A stretch of DNA of 51,003 nt, from the NCBI GenBank assembly GCA_002154345.1, contig MUNB01000054.1, forward strand, positions 1-51,003. Direction: 5' to 3'. The DNA comes from Streptomyces griseus. Lineage in GTDB: Bacteria > Actinomycetota > Actinomycetes > Streptomycetales > Streptomycetaceae. Both the position numbers and the translations under genes were made by a program. Positions 9,219 through 17,173 of this stretch are shown here, one piece after another. Under the pieces are notes generated by a model. The model was given only the letters and a program-made list of their open reading frames with translations, did no database searches and was not told the origin of the DNA. The number at the start of each line of letters is the position of its first letter. Position 1 is the stretch's first letter.

Positions 9219-10220
9219 TCAGGTCTGCCGCATCGGTGCGTAGGCCGCCCCCTCCAGGCCGAACGTCCAGGCCACCCCGTCCTTCGCGGTCCGGGTGGCG
9301 GGCGGCACGCGCAGCCAGTAGGTGCGGTGCGTGCCGTCCGGCTCGGGGGTGGAGTTGACCACCTCGACCATCACCACGTCCTCGTCGCCGTCGAGGGCGA
9401 TGCGCCAGAGGATGCCGGTCTCGTCGCGGTGGACGGGCTCGGCGCCCGACTCGGCGAGATAGCGGTCGTAGCCGTAGTACTCCAGCATCACGCGGCGCAG
9501 CTCCGCGTTCTCCTCGGCCCGGATCCGCTCGGGCGTGAGCGAGGACAGCTCGGCGAGGAACGCGGCCGGAACGGGCATGCCGCGCCAGGCGTGCAGGGCG
9601 AAGCCGTCCCCGTACGCCAGGGCCGGTCCCTCGCCGTGGTCGAGCCGGCCCGCCTCGTCGCGGTGGAGGACGTCGGGCCGCTCGCTGATGACCACGGCGT
9701 TCTCGTAGGGCCACCACCAGCCGGCGTTGCGGGCCACCTCCGCGAGACCCGTCAGCCGGTCGCCGCGCCCGTCGAAGGCGGCGAGCCACGCGGCGTCGTG
9801 CTGGCCGAGCACGGCGTCCAGGAGCACCAGTCGCACGGCGCCCTCGTCCGCCGGCCGGGGCGCCAGGTCGGCGACGACACCGGTCCGTATCCGGTCGGCG
9901 AGCGCGGCCGTGGTCTCCCACAGCTGGGCGCCGGTGGCGGACCAGAGCGCCGACCAGCCCGCCGGGCCGAGCTCGTCGTACATCCGGCGGCGTTCGGCGG
10001 CCCACGGGCGGGTGCGGACCTCCTCACGCACCGACCGTCCGGCGTCGGTCAGCTTCTCCACGATCCCGACGGCGGCCCGGGGCGACGCGGCCCAGATGAT
10101 CCGCTCCGGCTCGGCCAGGCCCGCGGTGCGGTAGGCGCGGCGCACACCGGCCTCGGCCGCCGCCCGGTCCGCCCGGCCGGTCGCCGCCGCCACGCTCCGC
10201 CAGGTAGTCACGTTCTGCAT
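9219..10220 (-). CDS. DUF6745-type protein, unknown function
   Basis: A 333-residue soluble protein. The N-terminal half is helical and Ala/Arg/Trp-rich. The C-terminal half carries PDVLHRDEAGRLDHGEGPAL, then YGDGFALHAWRGMPVP, and EYYGYDRYLAESGAEPVHRD, ending with STPEPDGTHRTYWLRVPP. I recognise this pattern as the DUF6745 family, for which no function is established. It reads left in the same direction as the small His-rich gene upstream (10363-10689) and is divergent from the STM4015-STM4011 operon. The family assignment is from memory. Confidence 0.75.
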   Translation of the reverse strand: MQNVTTWRSVAAATGRADRAAAEAGVRRAYRTAGLAEPERIIWAASPRAAVGIVEKLTDAGRSVREEVRTRPWAAERRRMYDELGPAGWSALWSATGAQLWETTAALADRIRTGVVADLAPRPADEGAVRLVLLDAVLGQHDAAWLAAFDGRGDRLTGLAEVARNAGWWWPYENAVVISERPDVLHRDEAGRLDHGEGPALAYGDGFALHAWRGMPVPAAFLAELSSLTPERIRAEENAELRRVMLEYYGYDRYLAESGAEPVHRDETGILWRIALDGDEDVVMVEVVNSTPEPDGTHRTYWLRVPPATRTAKDGVAWTFGLEGAAYAPMRQT

Positions 10221-10362
10221 CGGTTGTCCCCGTCCCCTGCTGTGCTCGTCCGCTGTTCTCGTCAGCTGTTCTCGTACGGAACTGAAAGGCTGTGCTCGTT
10301 CTGGATGGTTGTGCTTGTGCTGTGTATGGCCGTGCCTGCTCAGGCGTGCCGGTGGTGCGCGC

Positions 10363-10689
10363 TCAGTCCGCCACGATGCGGATCGCGCCCGGTGCGTACT
10401 CGCGCTGCCGCACGACGCGGAACCAGCCCTTGGGAAGGGGGATCACCGCGTGTTCCTCGTGCACCACCCGTCCGCCCTCGGGGAGATGGAGCAGCATCGG
10501 GCCGAACTGCCCCGCCTCCCTGATCAGCCGGCCGGGGCCCTGCACGGCGTGCGCGTGCCCGGTGACTTCGCCCAGCGCGAGCACCAGCCGCCCCCGCCCG
10601 TCGCGCAGTTCGCCCGGGGCCTCCAGGAAGGGGGCGGGCACCGCCGACTCGTCCAGCTCCATGATCAGTACATCGCCCTGCCGGTACAC
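10363..10689 (-). CDS. Small conserved protein with G-H-A-H and H-E-E-H motifs
   Basis: A 108-residue protein starting VYRQGDVLIMELDES. The start is GTG because GAGGGGAG lies 6 bases upstream; a longer reading adds 28 residues that do not look coding. Conserved-looking elements are RQGDVLI, GEVTGHAHAV (His45, His47), VVHEEHAVIPLPKG (His77, His80) and the tail VVRQREYAPGAIRIVAD. Four histidines in two pairs on a predicted beta-rich scaffold suggest a cupin-like metal site, which is an inference. I recall such proteins next to DUF6745 genes in other bacteria. Here the gap to the DUF6745 gene is 142 bases on the same strand. Confidence 0.75.
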   Translation of the reverse strand: MYRQGDVLIMELDESAVPAPFLEAPGELRDGRGRLVLALGEVTGHAHAVQGPGRLIREAGQFGPMLLHLPEGGRVVHEEHAVIPLPKGWFRVVRQREYAPGAIRIVAD

Positions 10690-10723
10690 GGACGTCTCCC
10701 CTCGTCGCGGCACCCGCTGTGCC

Positions 10724-10753
10724 GACCCTGCGAAAAACGCTACGGGCAGGGTC
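10724..10753. promoter_or_regulatory. Inverted repeat GACCCTGC-N14-GCAGGGTC
   Basis: Perfect 8-bp arms (10724-10731 and 10746-10753) flank 14 bases that include a TAGCGT hexamer on the minus strand. It lies just upstream of the leftward gene starting at 10689, so it could be a repressor operator or a 5'-UTR hairpin. Confidence 0.45.
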
Positions 10754-10807
10754 TGACAACGGGCCCCCGCCAACGCCCGGAACGGGTCCCGGCGGCGGCG
10801 TTGTCAG
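10753..10807. promoter_or_regulatory. Widely spaced inverted repeat CTGACAACG ... CGTTGTCAG between divergent operons
   Basis: Perfect 9-bp arms lie at 10753-10761 and 10799-10807. Read outward, each arm gives TTGTCA followed after exactly 11 bases by an AT-containing hexamer (TAGCGT leftward, TAAACC rightward). This symmetry between the DUF6745-side genes and the STM4015 operon suggests shared control. Confidence 0.5.
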
Positions 10808-10863
10808 TGCGGCTTGATAAACCTTGCGGACATCAGCCGTCCCAGGATCAGGAGCTCAGGGCC

Positions 10864-11826
10864 ATGTACGGTGCACAGCATCTGCACGAGTTCGGCGGCC
10901 TTCCGGCCGTCGACTTCCAGCGCACGACCGACGGGGGCTCCCGGCCCGCCGCGGATGCCGCGGCCTGGCGCCTCTACGTCGATCCGTACGGGGGCGACGA
11001 GGACCGGGACCGTCCCTGGGCGGAGGAGTTCGCCGACTTCCTGGAATCGGTCGACCCGGCCGGGGTGCGGGCCCTGATCATCGGTCAGTGGGGCGAGGCC
11101 TACGAGGAGAACTCCTCCGTGCCGATCGGTCTGCTGATCGCCGCCGCCGACCGGCTGACCTCGCTGGAGTCGGTGTTCATCGGGGATCTGGAGGCCGAGG
11201 AGGCCGAGATCACCTGGATCCAGCAGTCGGATGTGACGGCGCTGCTGGCAGCCTTCCCCGCGCTGACGGAGCTCGGGGTGCGCGGCGGCTCGGAGCTGCT
11301 GTTCCCGCCGACGAAGCACGAGCGGCTGCGGGCGCTGACGATCCAGGCGGGCGGGCTGCCGGTCGAGGTGGTGCGCGGTGTGCTGGACAGCGAACTGCCC
11401 GCGCTGGAGCGGCTGGACCTCTGGCTCGGGGTGTCCGCCTACGAGGGCGACACCAACGTCTCCGACCTCGCCCCGCTGCTCTCCGGCACCCGTTTCCCCC
11501 GGCTGAACCACCTGGGCCTGCGCAACAGCGAGATCCAGAACGAGATCGCCGCGGCCGTCGCCTCCGCTCCGGTCGTCGCCCAGCTGCGGGTGCTCGACCT
11601 CTCGAACGGCACGCTGGGCGACGAAGGCGCGGCCGCTCTGCTGGAAGGACAGCCGCTGACCCATCTGGAAGCCCTCGATCTCCACCACCACTTCCTCAGC
11701 GGGTCGATGGAGAAGCGGGTCCGTTCCGCTCTGGAGCCGCACGGGGTGCGCGTCGATCTCTCCGAGAAGTGCGAGCCCTGGGGCGACCGTGGCGTCGAGG
11801 GCCGCTACACCGCCGTCTCGGAGTAG
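10864..11826 (+). CDS. STM4015-family leucine-rich-repeat-like protein, copy 1
   Basis: A 320-residue protein starting MYGAQHLHEFGGLPAVDF. The middle and C-terminal parts carry spaced Leu motifs of LRR type: LTSLESVFIGDL, FPALTELGVRGG, LPALERLDLWLG, FPRLNHLGLRNSEIQ, VVAQLRVLDLSNGTLGDEG, LTHLEALDLHHHFLS. It ends RYTAVSE directly before the stop. LRR folds are usually interaction surfaces, and no catalytic residues are evident. It is the first gene of the operon, 12 bases before its paralogue. The family is named after Salmonella STM4015; function unknown. Confidence 0.88.
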   Translation: MYGAQHLHEFGGLPAVDFQRTTDGGSRPAADAAAWRLYVDPYGGDEDRDRPWAEEFADFLESVDPAGVRALIIGQWGEAYEENSSVPIGLLIAAADRLTSLESVFIGDLEAEEAEITWIQQSDVTALLAAFPALTELGVRGGSELLFPPTKHERLRALTIQAGGLPVEVVRGVLDSELPALERLDLWLGVSAYEGDTNVSDLAPLLSGTRFPRLNHLGLRNSEIQNEIAAAVASAPVVAQLRVLDLSNGTLGDEGAAALLEGQPLTHLEALDLHHHFLSGSMEKRVRSALEPHGVRVDLSEKCEPWGDRGVEGRYTAVSE

Positions 11827-11838
11827 GGGCAGGGAGTC

Positions 11839-12798
11839 ATGACGTACCTCGGTATTGAGCATCTGGAGCACTTCCACGGCCTGCCGGTCCACACTCCGGA
11901 TCCCTCGTCCGGCGCTCTGCCCGCCGCCGATTCGGTGGCCTGGCGGCTGGTGTGCGACTACGACGAGGACGCCGGCTTCGCCGCCCTCTGGGAGCAGTTC
12001 CTGGAGACGGTGGACACGACCCGGGTCCGAGCCCTCGTCATCGGCCCCTGGTGGAACGGCGAATACACGCCCTTCGATCCGGTGGTGGAGCTGATCGTCG
12101 CCCACGCCGAACGCTTCCCGGCGCTGCGCGGGCTCTTCCTCGCCGATGTGGTGGGCGAGGAGTGCGAGGTGTCCTGGCTGAAGATGTGCGACATCACTCC
12201 GGTGCTCGAAGCGCTGCCGTCGCTGGAGGAGTTCGGTGTGCGCGGCTGCGGCCAGGAGGGACTCGCGCTGCGGCCGCTGCGCCATACGGCGTTGAAGTCG
12301 CTGCGCTTCGAGTCCGGTGGTCTGCCCGGCGAGCTGGTGCGGGCGGTCGCCGCGAGCGAACTGCCCGCACTGGAGCGGCTGGACCTGTGGTTCGGCAGTA
12401 CGTGGTACGGCGGCGACGCGACGATCGACGATGTCCGGCCGGTCCTGGCGGGCGGCCTGTTCCCGCGGCTGCGCCACCTGGGGCTGCAGAACAGCGAGTT
12501 CCAGGACGAGATCGCCACGGCGGTGGGTTCCGCGCCCGTCGTCGCCCAGTTGGAGACCCTGGCGCTGTCGATGGGCACCCTGAGCGACACGGGCGGCGAG
12601 GCGCTGCTCAACGGGCAGCCCCTGAGCCACCTCTCCCTGCTCGACCTCCGCCATCACTACCTCACCGACCCGATGGTCGACCGCATCAGGACCGCGTGCA
12701 CACCCGCAGTCGTCGAGGCCGACGGGGCCGAGGACGACTACGCCGACCCGGACGACGAGGACGACGAACCGGAACGCTATGTCGCGGTCAGCGAGTAG
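11839..12798 (+). CDS. STM4015-family leucine-rich-repeat-like protein, copy 2
   Basis: A 319-residue tandem paralogue of the preceding gene with clear end-to-end similarity: WRLVCDYDEDAGF, RALVIGPWW, LPSLEEFGVRGCG, LPALERLDLWFGS, FPRLRHLGLQNSEFQDEIA, LSLLDLRHHYLTDPM. Before its end it has an acidic insert (EDDYADPDDEDDEPE) absent from copy 1, then RYVAVSE at the stop. The last 20 bases overlap the ATP-grasp gene. The two copies have diverged throughout but keep the same tail, so the duplication is old and both copies appear to be under selection. Confidence 0.88.
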   Translation: MTYLGIEHLEHFHGLPVHTPDPSSGALPAADSVAWRLVCDYDEDAGFAALWEQFLETVDTTRVRALVIGPWWNGEYTPFDPVVELIVAHAERFPALRGLFLADVVGEECEVSWLKMCDITPVLEALPSLEEFGVRGCGQEGLALRPLRHTALKSLRFESGGLPGELVRAVAASELPALERLDLWFGSTWYGGDATIDDVRPVLAGGLFPRLRHLGLQNSEFQDEIATAVGSAPVVAQLETLALSMGTLSDTGGEALLNGQPLSHLSLLDLRHHYLTDPMVDRIRTACTPAVVEADGAEDDYADPDDEDDEPERYVAVSE

Positions 12799-13936
12799 CC
12801 CCGGCGACGGCCCGCTGCCGCGCTTCGCGGTCGTCGGCAATCCGGACAACCGCCGGGTGGCCTTCTTCGAGGAGGCCGTGCGTACCGCCGGCCTCCCGGC
12901 GGCCCGGGTCGTGTCCTGGCTCCAGGTGCTGCGCGGCGAGGCGGTGTTCGCGCCCGGCGAGAGCGTACGGATCGATTCGCCCGGTGAGGACGCCGAGGTG
13001 GAGCGGCTGCTGCGCGGGGTTGACGACCCGACCCGGGTGGAGGGTTCGGCCCGGTGGTACGCACGGTTCACCGCCGCGGTGGAGGAGGTGGCGGGCGCGG
13101 CCACGGCCGCGGGCGCCGAGGTGCTGGGCTCCCCCGGTGACATCGCCGTGCTCTTCGACAAGCGGCTGTGCCACGGGCTGCTGGACCGGGCGGGGATCTC
13201 CGTGCCCGCCTCGCCGACGTCCGGTTCCGGGGCGGCGCCGGTGCGCGGCTGGTCCGACGTACGGGAGGCGCTGCGCGAGCACCGGATGCCCCGGGCGTTC
13301 GTGAAGCTCGCGCACGGCTCCTCGGCCTCCGGGGTGCTGGCGGTGGAGACGGCGGGCCCCGGCCGGGTCCGGGCCACCACCTCGGTGGAACGGGACGCGT
13401 CGGGGCGGCTGTTCAACTCGCTGCGGGTGCGGCGCTACACCTCGGAGCGGGAGGTCGGCGCGATCGTCGACGCGCTGGCCCCGGACGGGCTGCACATCGA
13501 GCGCTGGCTGCCGAAGGCGTCCCAGCGGGGGCGGGCCGCGGATCTGCGGATCGTGGTGACCGGCGGCCGGGCGACGCACGCCGTGGTGCGGACGAGCACG
13601 AGCCCCATGACCAATCTGCATCTCGGCGGCGCGCGCGGTGACCTGGGCGAGGTCCGGGCCGCCGTGGCGGCGGCGGGCGGCTCCTGGCGCGAGGCGCTGA
13701 CCCTGTGCGAGCGAGCAGCGGCCTGCTTCCCCGGGACGCTCTGCGTGGGCGTCGATCTGCTGCCCACGGCCGGCTGGCGGCGCTTCGCCGTCGGCGAGGT
13801 CAACGCCTTCGGCGATCTGCTGCCCGGACTGACCGGTCTGCCGGGCAGCGGCGCCGAGGGCCTGGACACCTATGCGGCGCAGGTCGCCGCCGTACTCGAC
13901 CGAGCAAGGAACCACCGTGCCGTCACCGCTTCCTGA
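12779..13936 (+). CDS. STM4014-family ATP-grasp protein
   Basis: A 385-residue protein. An N-terminal pre-ATP-grasp part (FAVVGNPDNRRVAFFEEA) precedes the ATP-grasp core: lid entry VLFDKRLCHGLLDRAGISVP near residues 122-141, the nucleotide-binding strand AFVKLAHGSSASGVLAV, DLRIVVTGGRATHAVVRTS, and the Mg-binding acidic strand FAVGEVNAFGDLLPGL near the C-terminus. ATP-grasp enzymes join a carboxylate to an amine or thiol through an acyl phosphate, and similar ones modify peptide or protein tails. The substrate here is unknown. It overlaps both neighbours by 20 bases, implying translational coupling. Confidence 0.87.
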   Translation: MSRSASSPGDGPLPRFAVVGNPDNRRVAFFEEAVRTAGLPAARVVSWLQVLRGEAVFAPGESVRIDSPGEDAEVERLLRGVDDPTRVEGSARWYARFTAAVEEVAGAATAAGAEVLGSPGDIAVLFDKRLCHGLLDRAGISVPASPTSGSGAAPVRGWSDVREALREHRMPRAFVKLAHGSSASGVLAVETAGPGRVRATTSVERDASGRLFNSLRVRRYTSEREVGAIVDALAPDGLHIERWLPKASQRGRAADLRIVVTGGRATHAVVRTSTSPMTNLHLGGARGDLGEVRAAVAAAGGSWREALTLCERAAACFPGTLCVGVDLLPTAGWRRFAVGEVNAFGDLLPGLTGLPGSGAEGLDTYAAQVAAVLDRARNHRAVTAS

Positions 13937-14858
13937 ACCCACCGCGCCCCACGAGCCCCACGAGTTCCACGGGCCCGGCGGCTCCGGGCGGCCCGACATG
14001 GCCGAGGTCGTGGGCAGCCACGATCTGCTGCTGGTCACCCTGGACACCCTGCGCCACGACGTGGCCGTCGAGCTGGCCGCCGCCGGGCGCATCCCCCACC
14101 TCGCCCGGCACCTGCCCGGGGGCGGCTGGGAGGAGCGGCACGCTCCGGGCAGCTTCACCTACGCCTCGCACCAGGCGATGTTCGCCGGGTTCCTGCCGAC
14201 GCCCGCCTCCCCCGGGCCGCATCCGCGGCTCTTCGCGGCGCGGTTCGCGGGCAGTGAGACGACGGCGGACGGCACATTCGTGTTCGACACGCCGGACCTG
14301 GTGTCGGGGCTGGCCGCCGAGGGCTACCGCACGGTGTGTATCGGCGGGGTCGGCTTCTTCAACCGTCAGGGGCCGCTCGGTTCGGTGCTGCCCGGCATGT
14401 TCCAGGAGAGCCACTGGGAGCCCGGCTTCGGCGTCGCCTCGCCCACCTCGTTCGAGGAGCAGGTGGCCAGGGCGGAGAAGGTCGTCGCGGCGCTCCCCCG
14501 GGACCAGCGGCTGTTCCTCTTCGTCAACGTGTCCGCCCTGCACCAGCCGAACTGGTTCCATCGGCCCGGGGCGACCCGCGAGGCGGGCGACTCCCGCGCC
14601 ACGCACGCGGCGGCCCTGGAGTACGTGGACCGGCACATCGGCCGGCTCTTCGCCGCGGCGAGCAGCCGCCGCCGTTGCTTCGCCATCGTCTGTTCCGACC
14701 ACGGCACGGCCTACGGCGACGACGGCTACACCGGTCACCGGCTCGGCCACCCGGCCGTCTGGACCGTCCCGTACGCCCACTTCTTCCTCGAACCACCCGC
14801 ATCCGAACCACCCGCGTGCGAGACATCCGCATCGCCAGAACCGGGGGCCGCCCGATGA
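13917..14858 (+). CDS. STM4013/SEN3800-family sulfatase-like hydrolase
   Basis: A 313-residue alkaline-phosphatase-superfamily protein. The metal strand LLLVTLDTLRHDV is near residue 45. A candidate nucleophile lies in GSFTYASHQAMFAGFLP, and later metal ligands in CSDHGTAYGDDGYTGHRLGH. There is no sulfatase C-x-P-x-R signature, so a phospho- or other esterase role, or a transferase, is as likely as a sulfatase. The start is GTG with AAGGA 6 bases upstream and overlaps the ATP-grasp gene by 20 bases. The C-terminus is a low-complexity Ser/Pro/Glu tail. Stop and next start overlap as ATGA. Confidence 0.87.
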   Translation: MPSPLPEPTAPHEPHEFHGPGGSGRPDMAEVVGSHDLLLVTLDTLRHDVAVELAAAGRIPHLARHLPGGGWEERHAPGSFTYASHQAMFAGFLPTPASPGPHPRLFAARFAGSETTADGTFVFDTPDLVSGLAAEGYRTVCIGGVGFFNRQGPLGSVLPGMFQESHWEPGFGVASPTSFEEQVARAEKVVAALPRDQRLFLFVNVSALHQPNWFHRPGATREAGDSRATHAAALEYVDRHIGRLFAAASSRRRCFAIVCSDHGTAYGDDGYTGHRLGHPAVWTVPYAHFFLEPPASEPPACETSASPEPGAAR

Positions 14859-16237
14859 CGCTCACCACCCGTACTCCCGCGCCGCCCGCCGTCCGGCCGT
14901 ACGAGAGCTACGTCTACGCCTATCCGCACAAGACGGCCTACCGGCCGCTCGCGGACCGCCCGTCGCTGCGGTCGCTGTGGGCGGCGGAGCCCAAGGACGC
15001 GCTCTCCCTCTATCTCCACATACCGTTCTGCGAGGTCCGCTGCGGCTTCTGCAACCTCTTCACCCGGATCGGCGCGCCCGAGGAGCTGACGACGCGCTAT
15101 CTGGACGCGCTGGAGCGGCAGGCCGTGGCCGTACGGGAGGCCCTGGGCGACGAGGAGCCGGTGCGGTTCGCGGCGGCGGCGTTCGGCGGCGGCACGCCGA
15201 CGTTCCTGACCGCCGGCGAGCTCGAGCGGCTCTGCGACATCACGGAGAAGCGGATGGGCGCCGACCTGGGCGCGGTCCCGCTCTCCGTGGAGACCTCGCC
15301 CGCCACCGCCACCGCCGACCGGCTGGCGGTGCTGGCCGACCGGGGCACGACCAGGGTCAGCATCGGCGTGCAGAGCTTCGTGGACGAGGAGGCGCGGGCC
15401 GCGGTCCGCCCGCAGCGCCGGGCCGATGTGGAGGCGGCGCTCGGCCGGATCCGCGAGGCCCGGATCCCGGTGCTGAACATCGACCTGATCTACGGCATCG
15501 ACGGGCAGACCGAGCGCAGCTGGCTCGCCTCGCTGGACGCGGCGCTGGCCTGGCGGCCGGAGGAGCTGTATCTGTATCCGTTGTACGTCCGCCCGCTCAC
15601 CGGTCTGCACCGCCTGGGCGCCGCGGCCGACGCCGAGGCGCGGGCCCTGGAGGACGCCGCCTGGGACGAGCAGCGGCTGCGGCTGTACGCGGTGGGGCGG
15701 GACCATCTGCTGGCGCACGGCTACGAGCAGGTGTCGATGCGGATGTTCCGGCGGACCGACGCCCCTCGGGAGCAGGAGGGTCCCGAGGACTACGCCTGCC
15801 AGACCGACGGCATGATCGGCCTGGGCTGCGGGGCCCGTTCGTACACGGCGGCCCTGCACTACTCCTTCGACTACGCGGTGGACATGCGGGAGATCCGGTC
15901 GATCATCGACCGTTTCACCGCCACCGAGGACTTCTCCCGGGCCGAGGTCGGCCGGTATGTCGATGTGGCCGAGGCGCGCAGGCGGCATCTGCTGCAGTCG
16001 CTGCTCCAGGCGGCGGGGCTGCCGGTGGTGGACTACCGGGCGCGGTTCGGTACGGATCCGGGCGCGGACTTCCCGGCCGAGCTGGCGGAGTTCGCGGCCC
16101 GGGGCTGGCTGGACTCCTCGGCCCCGGAGGGGCTGCTGCGGTTGTCCCCGGCGGGTCTGGCCCACTCCGACGCGCTGGGTCCGGCGCTGTTCTCGCCCGG
16201 GGTGCGGGCGGCGATGGCCGCGTACGAGCGGAAGTGA
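14855..16237 (+). CDS. STM4012-family radical SAM protein (HemW-like)
   Basis: A 460-residue radical SAM enzyme. HIPFCEVRCGFCNLF supplies the [4Fe-4S] cluster cysteines (Cys59, Cys63, Cys66) and FGGGTPTFL the SAM-binding Gly motif. SIGVQSFVDEEARAAVRPQR and NIDLIYGIDGQTERSW match the coproporphyrinogen III oxidase-like/HemW branch, and the C-terminus has a HemW-type domain (MIGLGCGARSYT). HemW-like proteins bind heme or run methyltransfer and other radical chemistry; this clade is uncharacterised. It starts in the ATGA overlap with the hydrolase gene. Confidence 0.9.
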   Translation: MTLTTRTPAPPAVRPYESYVYAYPHKTAYRPLADRPSLRSLWAAEPKDALSLYLHIPFCEVRCGFCNLFTRIGAPEELTTRYLDALERQAVAVREALGDEEPVRFAAAAFGGGTPTFLTAGELERLCDITEKRMGADLGAVPLSVETSPATATADRLAVLADRGTTRVSIGVQSFVDEEARAAVRPQRRADVEAALGRIREARIPVLNIDLIYGIDGQTERSWLASLDAALAWRPEELYLYPLYVRPLTGLHRLGAAADAEARALEDAAWDEQRLRLYAVGRDHLLAHGYEQVSMRMFRRTDAPREQEGPEDYACQTDGMIGLGCGARSYTAALHYSFDYAVDMREIRSIIDRFTATEDFSRAEVGRYVDVAEARRRHLLQSLLQAAGLPVVDYRARFGTDPGADFPAELAEFAARGWLDSSAPEGLLRLSPAGLAHSDALGPALFSPGVRAAMAAYERK

Positions 16238-16244
16238 GCCGGAC

Positions 16245-17162
16245 ATGGACCTGACGATTCTCTACCGGGGCCCGCTCGCCTCCTGCGACTACGACTGTCC
16301 GTACTGCCCGTTCGCCAAGCGGCGGGACAGTCGCGCGCAGCTCACGGCGGACCGGGAGGCGCTGGAGCGGTTCACCTGCTGGGCGGCGGCACAGACGGGC
16401 GACCGGCTGTCGGTGCTGTTCACTCCGTGGGGCGAGGGCCTGGTGCGCTCCTGGTACCGGCGGGCGCTGACCGAGCTGTCGCGGCTGCCGCACATCGGCC
16501 GGGTCGCGATCCAGACGAATCTGAGCGGCCGCACCGACTGGCTGGCGGACGCCGATCCGGAGCGGATCGCGCTCTGGTGCACGTACCACCCGGGGCAGAC
16601 CCCGTACGACCGGTTTCTGGGCAAATGCCGGGAACTGTCGGCGAAGGGGATCCGCTACAGCGTGGGCGTGGTGGGGTTCGACGAGCACCTGGAGGAGGCG
16701 CGGCGGCTGCGGGCGGCGCTGCCCGGGGAGGTCTACCTCTGGGTGAACGCCGCCGAGGGCCACACGTACACCGACGCGGAGGCGGCGCGGTGGACGGAGC
16801 TGGATCCGCTGTTCCCCTACAGCCGTGATCCGCACCGCTCGGCGGGGCTGCCCTGCCGGACGGGCGAGTCGGTGATCTCGGTGGACGGCGACGGCACGGT
16901 GCGGCGCTGTCACTTCGTCAAGGCGGAGCTGGGCAATCTCTACGACGGCAGCTACCGCCGGGCGCTCGGCCCGCGGGCCTGTCCGCTCGCCGTGTGCGAC
17001 TGCCACATCGGCTATGTGCATCTGGAGTCGCTGCCGCTGTACGACGTCTTCGCGGGCGGCGTCCTGGAGCGGATACCGGCGGAGCGCCCGCCGGGCACGC
17101 CGCCGGACGGGCTCGTGGTGCCGAACCCGTCCCGGCGCGCGTTGCCCCTGCTGGAGCCCTGA
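16245..17162 (+). CDS. STM4011-family radical SAM protein
   Basis: A 305-residue radical SAM enzyme with its cluster motif right at the N-terminus, SCDYDCPYCPFAK (Cys14, Cys18, Cys21). The partial barrel is followed by a SPASM-like Cys-rich tail: LPCRTGESVISVDGDG, RRCHFVKAELGNLYDG, CPLAVCDCHIGYVHL. SPASM-type enzymes commonly act on peptides or proteins and carry auxiliary Fe-S clusters. It is the last gene of the operon, 7 bases after STM4012 with a GGAAGTGA ribosome site, and ends 11 bases from the convergent SGNH hydrolase gene. Confidence 0.9.
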   Translation: MDLTILYRGPLASCDYDCPYCPFAKRRDSRAQLTADREALERFTCWAAAQTGDRLSVLFTPWGEGLVRSWYRRALTELSRLPHIGRVAIQTNLSGRTDWLADADPERIALWCTYHPGQTPYDRFLGKCRELSAKGIRYSVGVVGFDEHLEEARRLRAALPGEVYLWVNAAEGHTYTDAEAARWTELDPLFPYSRDPHRSAGLPCRTGESVISVDGDGTVRRCHFVKAELGNLYDGSYRRALGPRACPLAVCDCHIGYVHLESLPLYDVFAGGVLERIPAERPPGTPPDGLVVPNPSRRALPLLEP

Positions 17163-17173
17163 ACGCCCGGCTG

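Noticed and set aside
10804-13416. 870-codon minus-strand frame across the STM4015 pair
   Set aside because: Mirror of the duplicated LRR-like genes; its apparent internal repeats simply reflect the sense-strand duplication.
13917-14858. True sulfatase call for the STM4013-like protein
   Set aside because: The C-x-P-x-R formylglycine signature is missing; only the alkaline-phosphatase-superfamily fold is supported.
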